A stretch of 64,000 nucleotides of DNA from the NCBI GenBank assembly GCA_034435975.1, contig DAOTWD010000103.1:48494-112493 (forward strand). Direction: 5' to 3'. Under the pieces are notes generated by a model. It was given only the letters and a program-made list of their open reading frames with translations. It was not told where the DNA came from and ran no database searches. This document shows, piece after piece, positions 17,901 to 24,880 of the stretch. Positions within the stretch are counted from its first letter, which is position 1. Each line of letters starts with the position of its first letter. Source of the DNA: CAKZQX01 sp034435975. GTDB taxonomy: Bacteria; Chloroflexota; Chloroflexia; Chloroflexales; Chloroflexaceae. A program made the translations under genes and the position numbers.

Positions 17901-18297
17901 TGACTGTAGACAGGGCATCGTCAATAATGAAGAAACTGCGGTCGGGGGGGCGACCTTCACGAGCCTCGATGCATGTACCGATGGTAAACTTTTCGTTCGT
18001 ATCGGTGTTGGTAAATTCGAGGGCGACATAGGCCACAGTGTTACCGGGACGCAGCCAGCGGCCCTCGCCGATCTTGCCACGCACGTAGCTGTCCAGGTCG
18101 CGCTGCGAGCGTTCCTGCGCAGAACTGTTGAAGCGTATGCGACTCTGGTGGGCAATCAGCACCGTCTGAATGGCATCGAGTATTGACGACTTGCCCGACC
18201 CGTTGTGCCCCGCCAGGTACAGCCCGTCCTGTACGGCGATCACATGATGGGTGAAGCGATGCCAGTTGTGCAGCAAAATATGGGTGAGGGTGAGCAC
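14935..18297 (-). CDS. jetC: Wadjet subunit JetC (SMC/MukB-like ATPase)
   Basis: This 1120-residue SMC-like ATPase starts with GTG 18297. Walker A is GHNGSGKSS (Lys36). A long coiled coil (about 220-480 and 620-900) flanks a central hinge-like region. The C-terminal head has the signature MGQTSGGETQ (about 990) and Walker B VAFDEAFSKMD (about 1030), followed by a TATPLE switch-like block. Length, head/hinge layout and gene neighbours match JetC, the motor of the Wadjet loop-extruding complex, which senses small circular DNA. It lies 32 bases after jetB and overlaps jetD by 4 bases, so the three form one operon. All ATPase motifs are present. Confidence 0.92.
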   Translation of the reverse strand: MLTLTHILLHNWHRFTHHVIAVQDGLYLAGHNGSGKSSILDAIQTVLIAHQSRIRFNSSAQERSQRDLDSYVRGKIGEGRWLRPGNTVAYVALEFTNTDTNEKFTIGTCIEAREGRPPDRSFFIIDDALSTVIDLAIPDGRPLPRRELKQALRNRRKARLFEQVHEYQTELLNSLGGLHERFFDLFIRALTFQPIRDIREFVERWLLEEKALQVETLQQVVQRLEELRVTATVVKEKIIRLEAIERHRQEARRWQAHYATYTLLAALLRAEAAQRHVAALQQQITDTQQQLATCQEELTTVQAALKGANEALLEVQVQLRQSSVMQRRADLERQIDTARREADAIRARWQQLLAALQQAIRDLTPVLTLDADQSILDAEEEPALRTLQITLAGLNVDIPPSPMLTTELQAAIRALDSATTRNQQTLFELDSKLKELHRRQTELEQRLAQLRKGHKPFPAHVERLRDLLASRIGGERPPLLCDLIEVPDEHWQNAVEAMLGPRRFYLIVPPCDFVAAMRELDHARAAEGLYDVGLIDLERSSREGRQAQPGSLAEQVQPRAGAEVLRSYLNTVLGNIICCASVEELRQHHRAITADVVLYSEWAVRALRPDTYTPRYIGRRARQSQIQMVQDELQQITDMIAADTPRARDQQSLVKLLQDAARKFSNLHQRLDADLDEHPLRQQIAAWQGELAALDLSGLAELEREAQRLQAIVEQEMQHERQLTRRIGQLENAQETLSAQQIKAERQRIEREQQAQAERERLATAVAEAESLVPKHLDTPDLSAAIHNAESTAQKFHTRMQRELDQMRDAATAYNFSYQFTALPQSLDETRYQAEYERLQATELPHYEEQIAQAQRKAEEELREHVLHRLREQMLLARQELERINDALSRLHFRHERYRFKAQPADDMREYYNLINDAQLIGTSGSLFQSDFYATHKASFDQFYALLTRTPRTDAEREQQRRMTDYRSYLSYDIEVTHADGNTSRLSRIMGQTSGGETQTPFYVTIAASFAQLYHINERHQRPTIRLVAFDEAFSKMDQDRIGATLELLQGFGLQIITATPLERCEYLVPKICTSLVLSTVGDTVLIEPYRNYAALLAKLAAATSGNGTVAPNDLPDSTP

Positions 18298-18329
18298 AGG
18301 TTATCCTTACAATGAACGTTCCAACGTTG

Positions 18330-18968
18330 TTATTCCTCCTCCTCCGCGTCGCGGTCAGAGCGGTCGCGGCAGTACTCCTGGAGCCGCTCGGCGATGGCGT
18401 CGATCGTGCTGGCGGGGACAGCCACTTCGAGCGTGGGCAGCAGTTCGATCAGCCGCTCGCTGTCGCCGGCCCGCAGTGCGCCGCCGCCACCGGCACGGAT
18501 GAGCTTCAGGCTTTGCAGCGTGCGCAATGCCTCATCCAGGCTGGTCTTTTTCTTCACCGCCTGCCGGGGCAGGAACTCGGTATAGCGCTGGTACAGCTCC
18601 CCGATACTGACAGTGGGAAAGCGGGTCAGGCTGACCTCGACGCGCTCGTATTTTTCGGCGTAGATCAGCCGCAGCAGCAGCAGCCAGATCGTTGTATCGC
18701 GGTTGAGCCGACGGCGATGGGCACCCTCGCGGTGGACGACCTGAAACACACCCACGCGCTCGTCGTAGCGCAGATCCCAGCCGGCGACTGTCAGGTAATC
18801 CGCGACCAGTTCGCGGCGGCGCACCAGGAAGTTATAGCTGCGCCGGTCGTTCTCGTCTTCACGCCAGATCAGACCGTCACTGAGCAGGCGGCGCACAGTA
18901 TCCCCGAACTGCTGCTGTTCGCCGGCGGTAAGCTGGCTATAGCTCTCGGCAAAACTGATAAGACTCAT
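18330..18968 (-). CDS. jetB: Wadjet subunit JetB (MukE-like, DUF4194 type)
   Basis: This 212-residue protein has the composition and blocks of DUF4194/JetB: LLSDGLIWREDEND near residue 30, RRELVADYLTVAGW near 52, and a helical GAHRRRLNRDTTIWLLLLRLIY segment (split here: GAHRRRLNRD then TTIWLLLLRLIY) near 82-103. The tail is acidic (ending DAEEEE). JetB corresponds to the kite/winged-helix subunit that bridges the kleisin JetA and the JetC heads. The start ATG 18968 has only a weak ribosome site. No jetA precedes it, unlike the usual jetABCD order; jetA is found 5.9 kb upstream on the same strand. Confidence 0.85.
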   Translation of the reverse strand: MSLISFAESYSQLTAGEQQQFGDTVRRLLSDGLIWREDENDRRSYNFLVRRRELVADYLTVAGWDLRYDERVGVFQVVHREGAHRRRLNRDTTIWLLLLRLIYAEKYERVEVSLTRFPTVSIGELYQRYTEFLPRQAVKKKTSLDEALRTLQSLKLIRAGGGGALRAGDSERLIELLPTLEVAVPASTIDAIAERLQEYCRDRSDRDAEEEE

Positions 18969-19325
18969 CGGTGATTACCAGATGGTACCGGGTATGCGGT
19001 GGCTGGCTATATCATACTCATGTGTGGGGACATCTGCAAGCGGGGAGAAGGTAAACCTCGATCGGGCGGGCGAGCCGTCCACGCATGCGCCAGCCGCTCA
19101 CGCATACAACCGCGCATGCCTGAACATGCGACCTCATCGGGTGTCAGGCCAGTGGATAGGGTGAGTGAGACGGTCTTTCCAGGCGTTGTACTCGTTCGTT
19201 GAATCACAAAGACCGCTCACGGAAGCGGCCTTTGCGCGGAGGTCAATGTGAACTACTAGACTGCCACACAAGCTTATTCTAGCGTATTTGCTGTGATTGA
19301 GTATCCGTCTAGTGGCTAGCTTTCT

Positions 19326-19394
19326 CCCTGGTCAGTTGACCAGGGGCCAGTCGTCCAGGTATCTAATAGCCAGGACAAGGTTAAAATGTCCTGG
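19326..19394. promoter_or_regulatory. Two strong inverted repeats upstream of the FHA-ABC gene
   Basis: CCCTGGTCA-GT-TGACCAGGG (19326-19345) and CCAGGACA (19370-19377) with TGTCCTGG (19387-19394) are both perfect. They share CCTGG half-sites 40-50 bases apart. They lie in the 671-base divergent gap between jetB and the FHA-ABC gene, which otherwise has no gene. They may be operators for a dimeric regulator or RNA hairpins. Confidence 0.5.
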
Positions 19395-19639
19395 TAATAT
19401 AATCGTTCACTACAGGTGCTATACTGGGGCGAGCGTATTTGAGAGTCTGGACATAGTTCAGCGCAACATATGGAACGCCTGTCTGTTCGTAGTAACGCTT
19501 TCAGGTCGAACGATGAACGTCGTTACGATGTCAGTGCAATGTGTCGCAGGGGCTTTCAACCATGCATACATGATGAAGGATATAACAATGCAAAAGAACA
19601 ACATCCAGTGTTCATACTGTTCATACTGGAGGAAATCTT

Positions 19640-22258
19640 ATGCTATCAGTCTGTCCACATTGTCAGGCACCGCAAAAAAAGCCTGGACAACGGTTCTGTA
19701 GTCGTTGTGGCAAACCACTCAACAGCGGCCCTGTTCCCGCCGCTAATCCGGCACCAGCCAATCAAAATAATGAGCGCACACGGCGCCTGGGGACGAGCAG
19801 TCTGGGGGCGAAGCTATTGATCGAAGATAGTAGACAGAGAACCGAGCAACGGCTATTCGATGTGCCGATGACGCTCGGTCGTGCCCCACACCACCATATT
19901 GTGCTACAGTCACCCTTTGTCTCGGCCAACCATGCGCGCATTGAGCCGGATGGCGTGGGGCATACGATCACCGATATTGGCTCGACCAACGGCCTGCTGT
20001 ATCACGGGAAGCGCCTGCCCGCATATACGCCCTATACGCTGCTTGATGGGGATGTGATTCGGATTGGCGACCCGGTCAGCGGCAGCTTCGTCTCGCTCAC
20101 CTATGTTAATCCGGCCATGGCAGTTCTGCCGCAGGTACCACAGATCCAACTGCCACTGCCGGGAACACACCTGTTGATCGGGCGTACTCAATGCCAGGTG
20201 ACGCTGAACCATCCCCAGGTTTCACGGCAGCATGCGGTTATCGAGGGCCAGGCCGATGGGCGCTGCGTCGTACGCGATCTGGGTAGCACCAATGGTACGT
20301 ATGTGAATGGGCATGCGATTTACACGCATATACTGCAGGCGGGTGACATTGTGCAGATTGGGCCATTCAAGCTGAACTGCACCGGCACGGCACTGATCCA
20401 CCAGGATCAACGGCGGGCGATGCGCATCGAGGCCCGTGATCTGGTAGTGGCACGGCCTGATCCACAGGCGACGCTGGTGCAGCAAATGGTGGCCGGGCTG
20501 CAGCGGAAACCGGGGCCGCAGAAGCTGATCTTGCAGCATGTCTCGCTATGTGTCGAACCGGGCGAGTTTGTGGCGCTGGTCGGTGGCAGCGGCGCGGGCA
20601 AGAGTACGCTGATGCGGGCCATGGCAGGCGTGACCGGCGCCACCAGCGGCAGCGTGCGCGTCAATGGCGACGACTTCTACCAGAATTTTGATGCCTACCG
20701 CGCCGTGCTGGGCTATGTGCCACAGGACGATATTGCCCACCGTATGCTGTCGGTGGAGCGGGCGCTGGCCTATACTGCGCGTCTACGCTTGCCCGATGAT
20801 ACCAGTCGTCAGGAAATTCAGGAGCGGATTACCCAGGTGTTGCAGGATGTGGAGATGACCGAGCATCGCTTCAAGCTGGTTGACAATCTCTCCGGTGGGC
20901 AGCGCAAGCGGGTCTCGATCAGCCTGGAACTCCTGGCCGATCCGACGCTCTTCTTTCTGGACGAGCCGACGTCGGGCCTCGATCCAGGGCTGGAGAAGAA
21001 GATGATGTACACATTGCGCCGACTGGCCGATAGTGGGCGTACGGTGGTGCTGGTGACGCATGCGACGGCGAATATTGACCGGTGCGATCTGGTGGCCTTT
21101 ATGGCGGCGGGACGGCTGGTGTACTATGGGCCACCGGCCGAGGCGCACCACTTCTTTGGCATTACCTCGAATGACTTTGCCGACATCTACACCCGTATTG
21201 ATGGCCGTTTTGATCCCCAGGATCCGGTGTTTGCCCAGGATGCAGCGATGCAGCAGGTGTATCAGGATTGGCAGCAGGCGCACCCACGGGCGCAGCAAGC
21301 GCCCTGGCTGGCCGAGTTGTGGGAAATGCGCTTTAAGCAGTCGGCGTATTATCAGCAGTATGTTGATGACCGCTTGCATCAGGCGCGGGCACGCGGCGGG
21401 ACGGGGGCGCATCAGATGCCCGCGCTCTCAGCAATTGCAAAGCCGCCGAGCCATCCGCTGCGCCAGTTCTGGCTGCTGACGCGCCGCTACTTTGATCTGG
21501 TGTTGCAGGATCGGCGCAACTTGCTGATTCTGCTGCTGCAAGCACCGATCATCGCCGCGCTGATGGCGCTGGTCATCGCGTCCGATGCAGTGACGGGCAG
21601 CGATGCGACCTTTGCCTCGGCCCGCCCGGTGATGTTTATGCTGGCGACGATTGCGGTCTGGTTTGGGATCATCAATGCCGCCCGTGAGATCACCAAGGAA
21701 GCGCCGATCTATCGCCGCGAGCGGCTGGCGAATCTGCGCATCGTGCCGTATGTGCTATCGAAGGTGGTGGTGCTGACGCTGCTGGTAATTATACAGAGCG
21801 TGTTGTTGCTGACGATTGTGGGCTGGAAGGTGCAGATGCCGGAAACGGGGTTAGTTGCCGGGGTGTATGCCGATATGTTTATCACGACCTTTTTAGCATC
21901 GCTGGCGGGGTTGGCACTGGGCTTGCTGATCTCCACCACCGCCGCCACGCCGGATCGGGCGATCAGTATTGTGCCGCTGGCGCTCATCCCCCAGATCCTG
22001 CTCAGTGGGGTGATTTTTAAGCTGGAAGGCAGTGCGCAGGTGCTGTCGTGGTTCGCTATCGGGCGCTGGGCAATGGATGCCTATGGTGCGATTATCGATC
22101 TGAATAGCCTGCCGCGACCACGGGGTATGGAGGCGTATGACGAGTACACGCACAGTGTGGAACACCTGGTCGGGCGCTGGCTGATCATGGCCGCGTATAC
22201 GCTGGTGTGCCTCGCGCTGACGGTGTGGGCTTTGCGGCGGCAGGATGCGCGGCGGTGA
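19640..22258 (+). CDS. Zinc-ribbon/double-FHA/ABC-2 transporter fusion
   Basis: This 872-residue protein starts at ATG 19640 with GGAGG 7 bases upstream. In order it has: a CxxC...CxxC zinc ribbon (Cys5, 8, 20, 23); FHA domain 1 (about 60-145, TLGRAPHHH and GSTNGLLY); FHA domain 2 (about 170-255, LIGRTQ, SRQHA and GSTNGTYVNG); an ABC ATPase (about 270-520); and an ABC-2-type membrane domain with about six helices (about 620-870). ATPase motifs are GGSGAGKST (about 315), LSGGQRKRVS (about 416) and FLDEPTSGLD (about 437), so it should be active. This is a fused half-transporter of the ABCG type, gated or recruited by phosphothreonine binding through FHA. Substrate is unknown. Similar FHA-ABC proteins occur in cyanobacteria and Chloroflexota. 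It lies, oppositely oriented, between jetB and jetA. Confidence 0.88.
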   Translation: MLSVCPHCQAPQKKPGQRFCSRCGKPLNSGPVPAANPAPANQNNERTRRLGTSSLGAKLLIEDSRQRTEQRLFDVPMTLGRAPHHHIVLQSPFVSANHARIEPDGVGHTITDIGSTNGLLYHGKRLPAYTPYTLLDGDVIRIGDPVSGSFVSLTYVNPAMAVLPQVPQIQLPLPGTHLLIGRTQCQVTLNHPQVSRQHAVIEGQADGRCVVRDLGSTNGTYVNGHAIYTHILQAGDIVQIGPFKLNCTGTALIHQDQRRAMRIEARDLVVARPDPQATLVQQMVAGLQRKPGPQKLILQHVSLCVEPGEFVALVGGSGAGKSTLMRAMAGVTGATSGSVRVNGDDFYQNFDAYRAVLGYVPQDDIAHRMLSVERALAYTARLRLPDDTSRQEIQERITQVLQDVEMTEHRFKLVDNLSGGQRKRVSISLELLADPTLFFLDEPTSGLDPGLEKKMMYTLRRLADSGRTVVLVTHATANIDRCDLVAFMAAGRLVYYGPPAEAHHFFGITSNDFADIYTRIDGRFDPQDPVFAQDAAMQQVYQDWQQAHPRAQQAPWLAELWEMRFKQSAYYQQYVDDRLHQARARGGTGAHQMPALSAIAKPPSHPLRQFWLLTRRYFDLVLQDRRNLLILLLQAPIIAALMALVIASDAVTGSDATFASARPVMFMLATIAVWFGIINAAREITKEAPIYRRERLANLRIVPYVLSKVVVLTLLVIIQSVLLLTIVGWKVQMPETGLVAGVYADMFITTFLASLAGLALGLLISTTAATPDRAISIVPLALIPQILLSGVIFKLEGSAQVLSWFAIGRWAMDAYGAIIDLNSLPRPRGMEAYDEYTHSVEHLVGRWLIMAAYTLVCLALTVWALRRQDARR

Positions 22259-22511
22259 GACGCGGTATCTGGGGGTCAGCGGGTCAAGGGGATGGCATTG
22301 AAGCGCTGATACCGAATCAGCGTGATGACGGCCTATTTGTCATTCTGAACGGAGCGCAGCGGAGTGAAGAATCTCGGCGTTCCGACCAGGGATTCTTCGC
22401 GGCACTGCGGGCGCTGATGCGGTGGGGGAGATAACCAGTCGTTCGTGAGCGATGGAGCGGGTCAGCGAGTTAGCGATTCAAAAGGCTATGCCAACAGCGC
22501 GGGTAGGGGTG
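22259..22511. other. Intergenic region with a dispersed-repeat fragment
   Basis: No gene is seen. Around 22338-22405 is the sequence TCATTCTGAACGGAGCGCAG followed by GAGTGAAGAATC and GGATTCTTCGC, which resembles the 'CATTCTGAGCG...GAAGAATC' intergenic repeats common in many bacterial genomes. It can fold through GAAGAATC/GATTCTTC. Confidence 0.5.
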
Positions 22512-22520
22512 TGCTACAAT
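22512..22520 (+). promoter_or_regulatory. Extended -10 promoter upstream of the DUF262 gene
   Basis: TGC followed by TACAAT (22515-22520) is an extended -10 element. No good -35 exists at 17 bases. Predicted transcript start is near 22527, leaving a leader of about 127 bases. The same TGCTACAAT also precedes pcm and the nucleoside-type ABC gene. Confidence 0.45.
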
Positions 22521-22653
22521 ACCATTGCCCTGGTTGTTTATTGCTGATCGTGATGCGAAACAAACCCGGCAGAAAGGGCTATGCTGTCTACCACGCAGAT
22601 CAAGCTTCCAGCAGATATGGAGTTCCGGTTATTTATACCCAGGGAGGATTGGT

Positions 22654-23802
22654 TTGACTGATGATGATCGAGAAATAACCAGACATTCGTCTGTGGCTGA
22701 TAGTGCTGATCGGCAAGACGTTGAGCCAGAGGAAGTGACGGGCGAAGATGCTATTCAGCACCTGTTCGACCCCACCCTGATCCGCGTCGAGACCCTACCA
22801 GTTACGATAAACTTGCTGCTGTCACGCATTGAGGAAGGGGAGATCGATCTGAGTCCGGCATTTCAGCGCAAGGCTGGTATCTGGAGTGAACAGGCGCAAA
22901 GCCGGTCGATCGAATCCTTGCTGATGCGTATCCCATTGCCGGCACTGTATATGGATGGAACGAATGAGGATAAGTGGGTTGTTGTCGATGGATTGCAACG
23001 CCTCACCACCCTCAAGCGCTTTGTACTCGACAAAGACCTGACTTTAAGTGGATTAGAGTTTTTGACAAATTTTAAGGATTATACGTACAGCGAATTACCA
23101 CGAAACTTTCAGCGCCGCATTCAGGAAACCCAACTTACCGTATATCTGATCAGTCGAGGTACAACTGATCAGGTCAAATTTACGATATTTCGGCGAATCA
23201 ACACCGGTGGTAAACCACTGTCACCGCAGGAAATCCGTCATGCGCTAAACCAGGGGAAATCCACCCAACTGCTAGAAGAGTTGGCGCAGACCAGTGAATT
23301 TTATCGTGCAACGGCGGGTGGTGTCGCAGATGATCGTATGGATGACCGCGAACTGGTGCTACGCTTCCTGGCTTTTACGATCAAGCACTACCGCGAATAT
23401 ACCGTGCAGGACTTTGATGCCTTTCTGAACCATTCGATGCGGACGATTAACGAGTTGTCGGACGCCGAGATTATGAACCTGAAAGAACAATTCAAACGGG
23501 CTATGCGAGCAGCCGAAAGTATTTTTGGGAATAATGCCTTTCGCAAGTGGTATCGTGAAGATGATCGCCGTAAGTCCATTAACAAATCGCTCTTTGAGGC
23601 ATGGTCGGTGAATCTGAATGGGCTGACAGATGAACAACTGGCTACCGTAATGAGTCGGGCGCAACAGGTACAGCGACAATTTATGGAGTTGATGAATGAC
23701 CGCGACTTCGACACCGCGATTTCGCAGGGTACTGGCGATGTTGCCAAAGTCAGGCGTCGCTTTGAACGTATTCAGCAGTTGCTGCAGGAGGTGCTTACGT
23801 GA
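22654..23802 (+). CDS. DUF262 (GmrS/ParB-like) protein, possible defence nuclease
   Basis: Start TTG 22654 is chosen because GGGAGG lies 6 bases upstream and earlier residues look unlike protein; this gives 382 residues. The N-terminal domain is DUF262: SPAFQRKAGIWSEQAQSRSI, then MDGTNEDKWVVVDGLQRLTT with the conserved DGLQRLTTL near residue 112, then FRRINTGGKPLSPQEIRHAL. DUF262 is the NTPase/ParB-like half of type IV restriction enzymes such as GmrSD and of several other anti-phage proteins. The C-terminal half is helical, and the HNH (DUF1524) nuclease half of GmrSD is not evident, so activity would need a partner or differ. It lies between jetB and jetA on the opposite strand. A short coupled frame begins at its stop (see next entry). 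Confidence 0.82.
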   Translation: MTDDDREITRHSSVADSADRQDVEPEEVTGEDAIQHLFDPTLIRVETLPVTINLLLSRIEEGEIDLSPAFQRKAGIWSEQAQSRSIESLLMRIPLPALYMDGTNEDKWVVVDGLQRLTTLKRFVLDKDLTLSGLEFLTNFKDYTYSELPRNFQRRIQETQLTVYLISRGTTDQVKFTIFRRINTGGKPLSPQEIRHALNQGKSTQLLEELAQTSEFYRATAGGVADDRMDDRELVLRFLAFTIKHYREYTVQDFDAFLNHSMRTINELSDAEIMNLKEQFKRAMRAAESIFGNNAFRKWYREDDRRKSINKSLFEAWSVNLNGLTDEQLATVMSRAQQVQRQFMELMNDRDFDTAISQGTGDVAKVRRRFERIQQLLQEVLT

Positions 23803-23864
23803 TTACGGCTATATTGGCCCCCATTTGCCGACGGTCAAGTTTCCTACGTGAACCAGGTTCGTAG
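23799..23864 (+). pseudogene. Possible truncated gene coupled to the DUF262 gene
   Basis: GTG 23799 overlaps the DUF262 stop (GTGA), and GGAGG lies just upstream, as for a coupled second gene. The frame closes after 21 residues (MITAILAPICRRSSFLREPG then S). A different frame stays open for ~55 codons to TAA near 23955. It may be a frameshifted or deleted partner of the DUF262 protein, or chance. Confidence 0.3.
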
Positions 23865-23993
23865 CTACTGTACCGTTGCGGCGTATGTCGTAACGCCTTT
23901 CGTCATTTTTAAGGCCGTAGAACGACTAAAGGCCTCACTATATTTGTCACGTTAACCTGTGTCAGCAGAACACGGTGACGCGCATACCACACA

Positions 23994-24790
23994 TTACAAG
24001 TTGCCATTCGTACATGCTTTCAGGAACGCAAGCAAGACTTGATTGAATGCGTCAGGATTATCCTGATTGGCAATATGGCCTGCGGCCGGTATCACCGCAT
24101 AGCGACTTCCGGGTACACTCTGCTGCCAACGACGTAAATGCCGCACCAGCAAAAATTGTTCGTGTTCACCGTGGGTGATGAGCAGGGGTTGTTCAGGTGC
24201 GGCTGGAATACCTCTGCTGCCCTCCTGGAGCATTGCCCTGGATATGTGCAATATCTGTGTTTGCCCATACGTGCTGCTGATGCCTGGAGGTAGCACCGGG
24301 TATCGGAATGCCTTGCTTTATCACGGGCAAACAATGCATAAAACCATGTTGATGGAATAAACGCAGAAAGATCCAGGTATACTTTCAGGAGAGATCGGTT
24401 CACCTTATTGAAGCCCATGTGCAGCGCGGTGCTGCCAATATCAACGCATGCCATAACCCGTTCCGGGTGGTGATAGGCTATAAACTGACCTATATGTCCA
24501 CCAAGCGATAGCCCGACCAGCACGGCGCACTGGCTACCAATTTCGTCCAGTATGCCCAGCAGGCAGTCAGCCACCATATCATAGCGCAACGGCTCCGTTA
24601 ACGGAAACGACTGCCCATGACCGGGCATATCCCAGGTGACTACCCGATAGTGTGAGGTAAGAGCAGGTTGTTGCGATGCAAACGTTTGATGATCCATGGC
24701 TACACCGTGCGTAAATAGCACAACCGGTGCGGCGGCAGGGCCTGAAAGTTCGTAATAAACTGGCCCCCAGGTACTGGTATAAAAGGGCAT
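23994..24790 (-). pseudogene. Alpha/beta hydrolase, interrupted by a frameshift
   Basis: Two overlapping minus-strand frames together make one normal hydrolase of about 265 residues. The first (from ATG 24790, with AGGAGAC upstream) has the fold's core: LFTHGVAMDH oxyanion loop, WDMPGHGQS, and nucleophile elbow VGLSLGG (Ser ~94). The second frame (to 23994) holds LLITHGEHEQF and the catalytic histidine in IPAAGHIANQDNP. The switch lies near 24310-24325, after ARDKA, where a small insertion or deletion in GATAAAGCAAGGC shifts the frame. As written the first frame would give a truncated 232-residue protein without the catalytic His. It could be a true pseudogene or a sequencing error. No programmed-frameshift heptamer was seen. 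Confidence 0.75.
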
Positions 24791-24827
24791 TATTAGTTGT
24801 CTCCTTAAAAAACGACTAAAGTCGTTA

Positions 24828-24866
24828 CTACACCTGTCACGTCAACACCTGTCACGTCAACACCTG
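24828..24866. repeat. Short tandem repeat GTCACGTCAACACCT
   Basis: Two full units (CACGTCAACACCTGT type) and a partial one lie between jetA and the hydrolase. Just before them AACGACTAAAGTCGTT forms a small palindrome, and a similar ACGACTAAAGGC occurs near 23920. Confidence 0.6.
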
Positions 24867-24880
24867 ACATCTGAAACCTT

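Noticed and set aside
19201..19240. AAAGACCGCT...AGCGGCCTTT hairpin as a terminator
   Set aside because: No T-run follows and no gene on either strand ends beside it; too little support.
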